Assembly: GCA_022822725.1 (NCBI GenBank)
Contig: JAJEAN010000001.1
Coordinates: 62,001 to 126,000, forward strand
Direction: 5' to 3'
Length of the DNA stretch: 64,000 bases
DNA from: Candidatus Latescibacterota bacterium
GTDB lineage: Bacteria; JAAXHH01
Below, piece after piece: positions 8,081 to 16,900 of the stretch. Below the pieces are notes generated by a model. That model ran no database searches. It was not told where the DNA came from and saw only the letters and a list, made by a program, of their open reading frames with translations. Position numbers and translations under genes: made by a program. Positions within the stretch are counted from its first letter, which is position 1. The number at the start of each line of letters is the position of its first letter.

Positions 8081-8737
8081 CTATCGACCGCCGGCGGCAT
8101 CGACGTCTCCGGCATCGACGTCGCCGGCATCGACGTCTCCGGCATCGACGTCGCCGGCACTGTCAAAGTCCTTCAGGGTCACCAGCAGACGGGCCAGGGG
8201 AAGGCCGATCACGTTGTAAAAACATCCCTCGACACGCGTGACAAAACCGGCGCCCAGGGCGTGGGCGCCATAGGACCCGGCCTTGTCGAGAGGCTCGCCG
8301 GTGTCCACGTAAGCCCGGATCTCTTCGTCCGTGCAGTCGCGCATGCATACCGTCGTCCATTCATGCCCCGTCACGGATCGATCCGTCCCGGCATCCAGCA
8401 GCGCGAACCCCGTAAGGACCCGGTGGGACCGGCCGGTCAGTCTGCGCAACATGGCGCATGCGTCCTCCGCGTCTTTCGGCTTGCCGATGGCCTGGCCTTC
8501 ATGCAGGACCACCGTGTCGGCCCCGAGTACCAGGCGGTCCCGGCCGCGGACGCCGGGCCGATCCGCGACGCTCCGCGCCTTGGCCAGGGCAAGACGTTCG
8601 GCGGTGCCCGCCGGGTTGTCGTCAAAGGAAAACAGGGACTCATCGACGTCAGGAGGGGTGACTTCGAAGGGTATCCCGATCTGTCGGAGCAGGTCAGAAC
8701 GCCGGGGTGAGGTCGAGGCCAGGATGATCTTTTTCAT
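8081..8737 (-). CDS. maf: Maf-family nucleoside triphosphate pyrophosphatase
   Basis: A 218-residue protein with [11 protein letters not shown] at residues 7-17, [18 protein letters not shown] and the C-terminal [13 protein letters not shown]...NVIGLPL, all hallmarks of Maf. These enzymes hydrolyse non-canonical or excess NTPs (dTTP, UTP or modified pyrimidines, depending on subgroup) to NMP and pyrophosphate. The ATG overlaps the upstream dtd stop as ATGA, so the two are translationally coupled, pairing two quality-control enzymes. Oddly, the last 25 residues are AGDVD repeats from four 15-bp tandem units, so the real domain ends near residue 190 and the tail is a recent low-complexity addition. 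Confidence 0.92.
   Translation of the reverse strand: MKKIILASTSPRRSDLLRQIGIPFEVTPPDVDESLFSFDDNPAGTAERLALAKARSVADRPGVRGRDRLVLGADTVVLHEGQAIGKPKDAEDACAMLRRLTGRSHRVLTGFALLDAGTDRSVTGHEWTTVCMRDCTDEEIRAYVDTGEPLDKAGSYGAHALGAGFVTRVEGCFYNVIGLPLARLLVTLKDFDSAGDVDAGDVDAGDVDAGDVDAAGGR
8096..8155. repeat. Four 15-bp tandem repeats inside the 3' end of maf
   Basis: Units starting GGCATCGACGTC begin at 8096, 8111, 8126 and 8141 and differ only at one base (CTCC versus CGCC). They encode the AGDVD tail of Maf and keep the frame because 15 is divisible by 3. Confidence 0.9.
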
Positions 8738-9177
8738 CGGCGAGACTCAACGGTTAAAGTCACGGGGCCGTCGTTGACCAGGGCCACTTCCATGAAGGCC
8801 CCGAACCGCCCGGTGGCGACCTTCAGCCCGTGTTCCCGGAGGCGCTCAACCGCCAGTTCGTACAGGGGTTCGGCATGTTCCGGCGGCGCGGCGCGCTCGA
8901 AACTGGGCCGGCGGCCTTTGCGGGTATCGCCGAATAGCGTGAACTGCGAAATCGCCAGCACTTCGCCCGCCACGTCGATCAGGGATCGGTTCATCTTTCC
9001 GTTCTCGTCACCGAAGATTCGAAGCCCGACGCACTTGCCTACGACATATTCCACGTCCTCCGACGTATCGTCCTTCGCGATGCCGATGAGCAGGACGAGG
9101 CCGGGACCGATTGCTCCGGTTGACTCACCATCGATTTTGACCGAGGCGCTTGAAACGCGTTGCAGTACGACTCGCAT
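8734..9177 (-). CDS. dtd: D-aminoacyl-tRNA deacylase
   Basis: A 147-residue protein of normal DTD length, starting at the ATG at 9175-9177 ([13 protein letters not shown]). It removes D-amino acids mis-attached to tRNA. The active-site segment [17 protein letters not shown] and the C-terminal VNDGPVTL, containing the cross-subunit Gly-Pro motif, are both intact. The stop codon overlaps the maf start by 4 bp. A CATAAT -10 candidate lies 22 bp upstream and a 21-bp palindrome covers the expected -35 position, suggesting regulated transcription of dtd-maf-ydjM. Confidence 0.95.
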   Translation of the reverse strand: MRVVLQRVSSASVKIDGESTGAIGPGLVLLIGIAKDDTSEDVEYVVGKCVGLRIFGDENGKMNRSLIDVAGEVLAISQFTLFGDTRKGRRPSFERAAPPEHAEPLYELAVERLREHGLKVATGRFGAFMEVALVNDGPVTLTVESRR

Positions 9178-9216
9178 TGTACCCAACCCAGGTTTTCGAT
9201 TATGCGGAAAGCGTGC

Positions 9217-9237
9217 TGAACGTCTCATTGACGTTCA
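9217..9237. promoter_or_regulatory. 21-bp palindrome upstream of dtd
   Basis: TGAACGTC (9217-9224) and GACGTTCA (9230-9237) form a perfect 8-bp inverted repeat with a 5-bp spacer. A minus-strand CATAAT (9199-9204) lies just downstream, so the palindrome covers the -35 region of the presumed dtd promoter. This fits an operator or activator site. Confidence 0.6.
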
Positions 9238-9314
9238 ATCTGGCACTATCAGATCAGTCGTCCGACTACCGCCTGTCAAACCGGATCCGGACGTGGATTT
9301 CACATCTGGATTGC

Positions 9315-10658
9315 CTAGATCGCCACGCGTTTCCAGCGTCCACGCCGGAACAGGAACCAGGCGATCACCAGGCGGATGCCCCAGTCCAGCGCGGTGCCGT
9401 ACCATACACCCGGCAACCCCCAGCCCAACTCGATCACCAATAGGTACATCATGCCGATCCGCAGGAAGATCGCGCCGAAGATGCTGATCAGCATGGGACT
9501 CAGGGTGTCTCCGGCGCCCCGCATGGCGCCGGTGTAGATCATCAGCAAGGCCGACGTCGGCAATTCCAGGGCGGCGATACGCACGCAGAGCACGGCCAGT
9601 CCGTACACCTCGGGCGACGGGCTGTAGATACCGACGAGCAGGCCGGGCACCGCGACGAAGATCAGGCCCAGCGCACTCATGGCGAGCAGGCCGATTCGGG
9701 CGGCTTTCTTGACGGCCAGTTCCGCGATCTCGGGACGTTCCGCGCCGAGGCTCTGTCCGACGACGGTGGCCACGGCCATGGAAAGTCCGAATACGGGCAT
9801 GAAGGACACCATTTCCACCCGGATGGTCATGAAATGCGCGGTGAGCGCGGTCGTACCCAGGCTGGTCACGATCCACATGAACGAGAAATAAGCGCTTTGC
9901 ATGACCATCTGTTCGCCGAGATTCGGGACGGCGATCCGAACGATGGTCCGCAGGTGACCCGATCTGATTTTCCCCAGGTCGCTGCCGCACAGTCTGAATC
10001 TCGCGTGTCGGCGAAACAGTCTGAACACCAGCAGGGAAGCGCCCAGGACATAGGCGGTTCCGGTAGCGAGGGCCGCCCCCGTTATGCCCAGTTCCGGGAA
10101 GGGTCCGATCCCGAAGATCAGCACCCAGTCGGCGAAGATGTTATATACGTTCATGACGCCCGTGATCCACATGGGCGTCTTGGTGTCGCCGGCCGCCCGC
10201 AGGATGCCGCTGGCGGTGTAGATGAACAGCCGCAACACGCTGAACGCGAAAACGATGGGCATGTACTCCTGGGCCCGTGCGACGACTTCCGGCTCCGTAC
10301 CCAGGAATACCATGAGATCCTCGCCGAACATCAGGCCCAGCGCGGCCACCATCAGGCCGATGGACGTGCCGAGTATGATCCCCTGGCCGGCGGCCTCGCA
10401 GGCGGTCTTGCTGTCGTTTCGGCCCAGGTTCCTCGCCACGACGGCGCCGGTCGCCACCCCGATGCCGTAGAATACGAACACCACGGTAAAGAGGATCATG
10501 GAGCTCTGGCCGACGGCGGCGAAGGCCAGCGTGCCCAGGGATCCGATGAAGATGCTGTCGACGATGTAGACCGACGTGTGCATCAGGTTTTCGAGTATGG
10601 CGGGCCAGGCGAGGTTGAGGATGGTACGGTTGAGGCGTTTTCTGGAGAGGTCGAGCAT
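9315..10658 (-). CDS. MATE-family efflux transporter
   Basis: A 447-residue inner-membrane protein with about 12 hydrophobic helices in two related halves. Its N-terminus (SRKRLNRTILNLAWPAILEN) and GAMRGAGDT near residue 370 are typical of MATE exporters, which expel cationic drugs or metabolites in exchange for Na+ or H+. The ATG at 10656-10658 is preferred because conserved similarity begins there. An in-frame ATG at 10719-10721 would add 21 unusual residues, and neither has a strong ribosome-binding site. A promoter with TTGACA, 18 bp, TATCAT precedes both. The substrate is unknown. Confidence 0.9.
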   Translation of the reverse strand: MLDLSRKRLNRTILNLAWPAILENLMHTSVYIVDSIFIGSLGTLAFAAVGQSSMILFTVVFVFYGIGVATGAVVARNLGRNDSKTACEAAGQGIILGTSIGLMVAALGLMFGEDLMVFLGTEPEVVARAQEYMPIVFAFSVLRLFIYTASGILRAAGDTKTPMWITGVMNVYNIFADWVLIFGIGPFPELGITGAALATGTAYVLGASLLVFRLFRRHARFRLCGSDLGKIRSGHLRTIVRIAVPNLGEQMVMQSAYFSFMWIVTSLGTTALTAHFMTIRVEMVSFMPVFGLSMAVATVVGQSLGAERPEIAELAVKKAARIGLLAMSALGLIFVAVPGLLVGIYSPSPEVYGLAVLCVRIAALELPTSALLMIYTGAMRGAGDTLSPMLISIFGAIFLRIGMMYLLVIELGWGLPGVWYGTALDWGIRLVIAWFLFRRGRWKRVAI

Positions 10659-10744
10659 GGGGTGTCCGAACGATCGGAGGCGTCGAAGAGCGGTCGGTGT
10701 AAAACCCGAGAAAATGGTCACTTACCAGGCATTGAAATCTCACC

Positions 10745-10774
10745 ATGATAGCCGTTGAAGTCCCTGGATGTCAA
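10745..10774 (-). promoter_or_regulatory. Sigma70-like promoter of the MATE gene
   Basis: On the minus strand TTGACA (10769-10774), 18 bp, TATCAT (10745-10750). The predicted start near 10738 is compatible with either start codon of the MATE gene. Confidence 0.65.
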
Positions 10775-10840
10775 GGGCATATGCGGTTTGCACGCGCACA
10801 TGGATTGTGGAATGACACAACTTGGGCTCTACAACAGTTT

Positions 10841-10858
10841 AAGACCTCTAATGGTCTT
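10841..10858. promoter_or_regulatory. Inverted repeat next to the ahcY -35 element
   Basis: AAGACC and GGTCTT form a perfect 6-bp inverted repeat around TCTAAT, ending on the first bases of the ahcY -35. A second one, ATGTC/GACAT (10869-10882), lies inside the promoter spacer. Both are candidate operators. I see no match to the SAH or SAM riboswitch consensus in the leader. Confidence 0.45.
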
Positions 10859-10885
10859 GACGCGTACCATGTCAATGGACATAAT
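10857..10885 (+). promoter_or_regulatory. Sigma70-like promoter of ahcY
   Basis: TTGACG (10857-10862), 17 bp, CATAAT (10880-10885). The predicted transcript starts near 10892, leaving a leader of about 100 nt before the ahcY ATG. With the MATE promoter and the inverted repeats this explains the 334-bp gap between the divergent genes. Confidence 0.7.
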
Positions 10886-10992
10886 GGCAGGTAACCACCC
10901 GGCCAGGGCTGAGTTCCGCGGAAAGGACGAAAAGTCTTGTCCAGCTGGAATACACCTGAGTGGCTTTCGACAGCATCCTGAACGGTGAATCA

Positions 10993-12240
10993 ATGGAATC
11001 TGACATCAGGGATCCGGGTCTCGCCGAGTCCGGCGCAACACGCATGGAATGGGATGCCCGCGAGATGCCGGTACTGCAGTCGATAAAAAACCGGTTCGCG
11101 CAGGAACAGCCCTTACGCGATCTGCGCGTCGGCGTGTGTCTGCACATCTCGACCAAGACGGCCAACCTGGTCGCGGCGATCAAGGCCGGCGGGGCGACGC
11201 CCATCGTCTGCGCTTCCAATCCCTTAAGCACGCAGGACGACGTGGCAGCCAGCCTGGTGGTGCACCATCGCATCCCCGTGTTTGCGAAAAGAGGGGAAGA
11301 CACCGGCACCTTCAACCGGCACCTGCACATCGTGCTGGACGCGCAACCGGACATCCTGCTGGATGACGGGGCCGACCTGGTCACCGCGCTGCACCGGGAT
11401 CCTCGCTACAATCCGGACCGTGTAATCGGGGGAACGGAAGAGACGACTACGGGAATAACCCGTCTCCGCGGCATGGTCCGTGAAGACGCACTGCGCTTTC
11501 CCGTTATCGCGGTGAATGAATCCAGAACCAAGCACCTCTTCGACAACCGGTTCGGCACCGGACAAAGCGCGCTCGACGGCATCCTCCGGGCCACCAATAC
11601 GCTGATCGCGGGAAAGACCGTGGTGGTGTGCGGCTACGGCTGGTGCGGCCGTGGCGTGGCGTCTCGCGCGAGAGGACTGGGCGCCGGTGTGATCGTCACC
11701 GAAGTGAACCCCGTCGCGGCCCTGGAGGCCGCCATGGAAGGATACCGGGTACTGCCCATGGCCGAAGCGGCCGCGCTGGGCGACCTGTTCATCACCGTGA
11801 CCGGCAACCGCGGGGTGATCGGGCGAAATCACCTGGAATCCATGAAAGACGGCGCCTTACTGGCCAACGCGGGGCATTTCGACGTGGAAATCGACCTCGA
11901 AGCGCTGGACAGTCTGGCGGTCGGCCGACGTCCCGTGCGGCCCTTCGTGGAGGAATACACCCTGGCCGCCCGACGCAGGCTGTATGTCCTGGGCGAGGGA
12001 CGCCTTGTAAACCTGGTTGCCGGCGAAGGCCACCCGGCGGCCGTAATGGACATGTCCTTTGCGAACCAGGCGCTCGCGGCCGAACACCTGGTGAGGCACC
12101 GCGGCGACCTGGCACCGGGCCTGCACACGCTGCCCGACCATATCGACACGGATATCGCCCGTCTGAAGCTTGAAAGCATGGGATTGTCCTGCGATGCAAT
12201 GACAAAGGAACAGAAGGAATACCTGTCGTCCTGGAAGTAA
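10993..12240 (+). CDS. ahcY: Adenosylhomocysteinase (S-adenosyl-L-homocysteine hydrolase)
   Basis: A 415-residue protein. It splits S-adenosylhomocysteine into adenosine and homocysteine, recycling the by-product of SAM-dependent methylation. The catalytic region GGTEETTTGITRLRGM, NESRTKHLFDNRFGTGQS and the NAD-binding VVCGYGWCGRGVA are intact. The length is that of the shorter form found in archaea and many thermophiles, without the roughly 40-residue insert of the 460-470 residue form. The ATG at 10993 with GGTGA upstream is preferred over an in-frame GTG 33 bp earlier. Several methyltransferases in this window would generate its substrate, but no methionine-cycle genes are adjacent. Confidence 0.95.
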   Translation: MESDIRDPGLAESGATRMEWDAREMPVLQSIKNRFAQEQPLRDLRVGVCLHISTKTANLVAAIKAGGATPIVCASNPLSTQDDVAASLVVHHRIPVFAKRGEDTGTFNRHLHIVLDAQPDILLDDGADLVTALHRDPRYNPDRVIGGTEETTTGITRLRGMVREDALRFPVIAVNESRTKHLFDNRFGTGQSALDGILRATNTLIAGKTVVVCGYGWCGRGVASRARGLGAGVIVTEVNPVAALEAAMEGYRVLPMAEAAALGDLFITVTGNRGVIGRNHLESMKDGALLANAGHFDVEIDLEALDSLAVGRRPVRPFVEEYTLAARRRLYVLGEGRLVNLVAGEGHPAAVMDMSFANQALAAEHLVRHRGDLAPGLHTLPDHIDTDIARLKLESMGLSCDAMTKEQKEYLSSWK

Positions 12241-12243
12241 ACC

Positions 12244-12281
12244 GGAGGTCGGCAGGATGTCTAACCTCCCCGGCAGTTTTT
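12244..12281 (+). terminator. Weak candidate terminator after ahcY
   Basis: GGAGGT (12244-12249) pairs with ACCTCC (12264-12269), followed after 7 nt by a run of five T (12277-12281). The stem is short and the T-run offset, so read-through into the decarboxylase gene is likely. Confidence 0.3.
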
Positions 12282-12328
12282 CAAAGTACGATTCGGTCCG
12301 GGATTGAACCTCAGGGAGGTACCACGAG

Positions 12329-13831
12329 GTGCCAGCCAAGCACAGCATGCAAGAGTCGCCGGAAAACCGGCAGATCCCGGCCGATGCGCAAGGATCAGGC
12401 AGCGATAGTGGAGCCTGCGGCGACCTGCAGATGTCTCCCGATATCATGCTCGACCTCGCAAACCGTACGGCGGAGCTGATCATCGAGCGTATCACGAAGC
12501 TTCCCGACGAAAATGCCTGGGACGGCGAGTTCAAGAAAGAGCTGGAAGACCGGCTTATGGAAGATCCGCCCGAACACGGCAGCCCCGCGCTGGAGGTCCT
12601 GGAAAGGGCGGCAAAGGAAATCCTCCCCATGGGAGCCCGCCTCGATCACCCCAGGTCCTTCGCGTTCATCCCGTCGGCGCCGACCTGGCCCGGCATACTG
12701 GCCGACTTCATGGTCTCCGCGTACCATGTCAACCAGTGTACATGGCTCACCGCAAGCGGAGCAAGCCAGATGGAACTGGTCGTCACAGACTGGTTTCGAC
12801 GCTGGCTGGGATATCCGGATACCGCTGGAGGACTCATAGCTTCAGGAGGCTCCGCGGCCAGCCTGGAAGCCCTGGTCGCCGCGCGGGAGTCCGCGGGCGC
12901 GCCCGAAGGCGGCACGGTCTATATGAGCGACCAGAGCCACAGCGCGCTGGTCCGAGCGGCCAGGATCATGGGCGTCAGGCCCGATCGCGTCCGCATGATC
13001 GAATCGGACGCTCTCTTCCGGTTGGACGTGGAAACTCTCATTCGCACTGTGGCACAGGACCGCGCCGCGGGATTCAATCCGGTCGCGGTCTGCGCCAACG
13101 CCGGCACAAGCAGCACGGGCGCCATCGATCCGCTGGAGCCCATGGCGGATTTCTGCGAGGCGGAAGGCATCTGGTTTCACGTCGACGCCGCCTATGGCGG
13201 TTTTACGATCATTACCGAGCAGGGGAAGCGTCTCCTGCGTGGCATCGAACGCGCCGACTCCATCGGACTGGACGCGCATAAGTTGTTCTTTCAACCCTAC
13301 GAAGCGGGTTGCCTGCTGGTCAAGGACTTAAGTACCCTGGAGAGGGCATTCGCGGTACGTCACGATGTGCTGCAGGACACGGTTTGGGGCGCGAATCATC
13401 CCAACTTCGCGGACCGGGGGTTGCAACTGAGCCGGTCGGTGCGGGCCCTGAAGATCTGGGTATCCGTAAAGACCTTCGGACTGGCGCCGTTCCGAAACGC
13501 CATATCCAGAAGCATGGAACTGGCCGCGCGGGCCGAAGTGCATGTCCGAAACAACGAAACCCTGGAAATGCTGATACCGGCTTCACTCGGGATCGTATGC
13601 TTCCGTGTCAACCCCGATCATGCGGCACTCGATGAGGAGTCGCTCGAAAAGATCAACCGGAAAGTGCTGGCCCGCGTCTTCTGGGAGGACCGCGCCCTGG
13701 TGTCATCGACTATGCTACGGGGCAAGTTCTCGCTCAGGCTCTGCATCGTCAACCATACGACTGACTGGGACGATGTGCGAGAGACGCTGGAAGCCATCGA
13801 ACGGTTCGGAAACGAGGCGTTGTCCGATTAG
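12329..13831 (+). CDS. PLP-dependent group II (aromatic-L-amino-acid type) decarboxylase
   Basis: A 500-residue fold-type I PLP enzyme. HVDAAYGG and the lysine motif DAHKLFFQPYEAGC (Lys318 forms the Schiff base) are those of the group II decarboxylase family, which includes aromatic amino acid, glutamate and diaminobutyrate decarboxylases. TVWGANHPNFADRGLQLSR and the C-terminal small domain are complete. The GTG start has AGGGAGG 9 bp upstream. The first 35 residues are low-complexity and not part of the fold. It lies 88 bp after ahcY in the same direction, so a shared transcript is possible. Substrate choice cannot be made from the sequence, although an aromatic amino acid is the default guess. 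Confidence 0.88.
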   Translation: MPAKHSMQESPENRQIPADAQGSGSDSGACGDLQMSPDIMLDLANRTAELIIERITKLPDENAWDGEFKKELEDRLMEDPPEHGSPALEVLERAAKEILPMGARLDHPRSFAFIPSAPTWPGILADFMVSAYHVNQCTWLTASGASQMELVVTDWFRRWLGYPDTAGGLIASGGSAASLEALVAARESAGAPEGGTVYMSDQSHSALVRAARIMGVRPDRVRMIESDALFRLDVETLIRTVAQDRAAGFNPVAVCANAGTSSTGAIDPLEPMADFCEAEGIWFHVDAAYGGFTIITEQGKRLLRGIERADSIGLDAHKLFFQPYEAGCLLVKDLSTLERAFAVRHDVLQDTVWGANHPNFADRGLQLSRSVRALKIWVSVKTFGLAPFRNAISRSMELAARAEVHVRNNETLEMLIPASLGIVCFRVNPDHAALDEESLEKINRKVLARVFWEDRALVSSTMLRGKFSLRLCIVNHTTDWDDVRETLEAIERFGNEALSD

Positions 13832-13920
13832 ACAGCATACCTGATAAGTAAACAGAATCCCTGCGATAAGGTCTGGCGTAAGCCGCAGATGCGCGCAAAC
13901 ATTCACGGGAGACCCAATTG

Positions 13921-16900
13921 ATGATTTCCTCTATCTCTGGTAGATCGATGGTATCTATGCTGGTTTTAGGGGTGATGACTGGACTCATTGGATGGCTTTA
14001 CGGAACGAAGCCGGTACTTGCCCAGGACATGCCGACCGGGCCGCCCAAGGCCAGCGAGGTCGTGGACCGGGAGACGCTCGCGACTTTCGTGGAAGGCGCG
14101 AAAACCCACATCGAAGGAATATACGACTCAGGCGACGCGCTTGCGCCGTTCCTCAACAGTACCCGGGAAGAAGGAGACTGGAAACACGGAAACACCTTTC
14201 TCATGCTTATGCTCCTGGACGGTACCGTCCTGTTCCACGCGGACGACGTTACCGCCAGCGGCAAGAACCTGTTCGAACTCGAAGACGACACGGGAAAGAC
14301 CGTGGTGCGGGATCTTATAGAGACGGGCAGACTGGGCGGCGGCCACGTCGATTACACCTGGGACGATCCGAACGACGACGAAGACGATCCTGCCAAAGTA
14401 GCCTACGCCACCAGTTTCTTCGGAAACAACTACGGCAACCAGGTCATCCTGGTCGGCGGTTTCTACCAGGACGTGTCCCGGATCGAACCGCCCGTGTACG
14501 ATGCCTCGCTCATTCCCGAGCCCGAGGTGACGGCGGTGGAAGTGATGGACCGCGCAACGCTGCAGCAGTTCGTCATCGGGGCCATGAGAGGCTATATAGG
14601 CGCATTGCAGGAGCACGGGACCGATCGCTATAACGACATATTGGACGTCTTCCGGATCGAGGACGGGCACTGGCGGCACGGACCCATCTATCTGTTTATC
14701 CTGAACGACCAGGGTTACGTGATATTCCACGGCGCCGACCGAACGCTGGAAGCGCGGAACCAGTCCCACCTGGAGGACATCAACGGCGTCAGATTCGTCC
14801 AGGAATTCATCCAGGTGGCCAAAGCCGGGGGAGGCTTTGTCGAATACCAGTATGACGATCCGTCGGTGCCTGGAGACGAGGTAACCGGTACGCCGAAGCT
14901 GAGCTTCGTACAGTCTTTCGAAGCCCGTAGCGGGCGGCGGGTGATCTTTGGCGCCGGGATATACTTCGATCCTGCCGACTACGACCGGGAGACCATGCTG
15001 GCGGTGGATCCCTCCGTGCTCACCGAAGGCGGAGGGCCCCAGACCGTGACGGTGACCGCCACCCAGACCGGAGATCCATTGCCGGTAACGACCAGACTGT
15101 CGCTGAACCTGTCCGGCACCGCAACCGGCGACGACTACACGGTGACCGGAGACATGCATATCCTGATACCCCCGGAAGGCACAACGGGCACGACAAAGTT
15201 GTCCTTCACCGTCGCGGACGACGGGGTGGAGGAAGTCGGCGGCGAGTCCATTGTCGTCACAGCCAGTTACACCATGGAGGAATTGGCATCCGCCGCGATT
15301 ACCGTCAACGACAGGACTGTCCCGGTTCTGGAGCCCGGAACGGTCACCGCTGCCGACATAGTAGACCGAACGACCCTGAAGACTTTCGTCCGTGCGGCGG
15401 CGGCCGCGTATACCGAAGCTATCGACGAGGTCGGATTCGATCATCACGAGGAGGTCGTAGAGGCCTTCCGGGTCGAAGACGGCATTTGGCGGGTGGGTGA
15501 GATATACATTTTCTTCCTGCAGACAGACGGGTTGTTGTTCTTTCACGGTGCCAATCCGTCGATCGAAAACATGAACATCATCGACGCCCAGGACCTGAAC
15601 GGGGTCTATTATACCCGGGACCTCATCGCGGCGGCACAGGCCGGAGGTGGTTACGTCGAGTACTATTTCGACAACCCGGCCGTTGTGGGAGACGAAGAAC
15701 TGGGATCACCCAAGGTGAGTTACGCGGAATCTGTCGTCGTCGACGGGATGGAACTCGTCATCGGATCCGGGTTCTATTTCGACTTCACCGGATACACCCC
15801 GGAGGTTACCCTTTCCGTGAACCCGGCGACGGTGTCGGAGGAAGGCGGAGCGCAGACCGTGACGGTGACCGCCACGCAGACGAGCATGGCCATACCGGTC
15901 CAGACCGTGATCCCGCTTTCGCTTTCCGGGACGGCCGGCAGCGACGACTACCGCGTGAGCGGCGACTTGAGCGTCACGATTCCCGGCGAGGCCAAGGAAG
16001 GTTCGACACAACTGGCCATTGCGGTCGTCAACGACGATGTGTATGAGTCCGGTGGCGAAGCAATCATCGTAACGGCGAGTTTCGATGACCGGGATCTCGA
16101 CTCCGCCACCGTGGTGGTGACCGATTCCTACGATGCGCCAGCGACCGTGGGCACTTCGCGAGCGGTAACACTGGACGCCGGCGAATCCAGGACGATCGAC
16201 GCGGGTGCGCTATTCAGCGGCACCGACCTGGGCTTTTCGGCTGCTTCATCGGATAATGGCGTGGCCGAAGCCGTCATATCCGGCGCCACGGTGACCGTTA
16301 CCGGCGTCCGCAAGGGCTCCGCAACGGTGACGATCGCCGCCCGGAACGCGGCCGGAACGGCCAGCGTAGACGTGGGCGTGACGGTCACGGCCATCGCGGC
16401 GGAGCGGATGGCCTACGAGAACATCCTGGGCGCCATGGGCCGTAACATGCTGTCCAGCGTCTCGACGACAATCGGCGGCCGGTTTACCGCCGGCGCGGGT
16501 GCTCAAGGGATCACCGTGGGCGGCCGCAGAATAGACGGATTCGCGTCCAGCGTGTCGGCGTTGGCCGACATTACGGGCCACGGGCGCCAGGCTCAGGAGA
16601 AACATTCGGCCCTGTTGAACGACGCCGGACACCGGCACAACGCAGGCGGCGATTACCTGCTGCAGACGAGTTCGTTCTCCTATGCACTCGAGGACCATAC
16701 GGCCACCGGCGGACCAAGGTGGTCCGTCTGGGGCGCAGGTGACCTGCAAAGCTTCCAGGGTGAACCCGATGCCGGCACCAGTTACGATGGAAACCTCAAG
16801 ACGGTGTATCTCGGGTTCGACGTGGCCTTGCAACGCAACTGGACGGCCGGAATCGCCCTTTCGCACGCGACCGGCCAGTCCGATTACGACGTAACCGTCG

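Noticed and set aside
10886-10992. SAH or SAM riboswitch before ahcY
   Set aside because: The conserved cores of these riboswitches are not visible in the leader; only a covariance search could overturn this.
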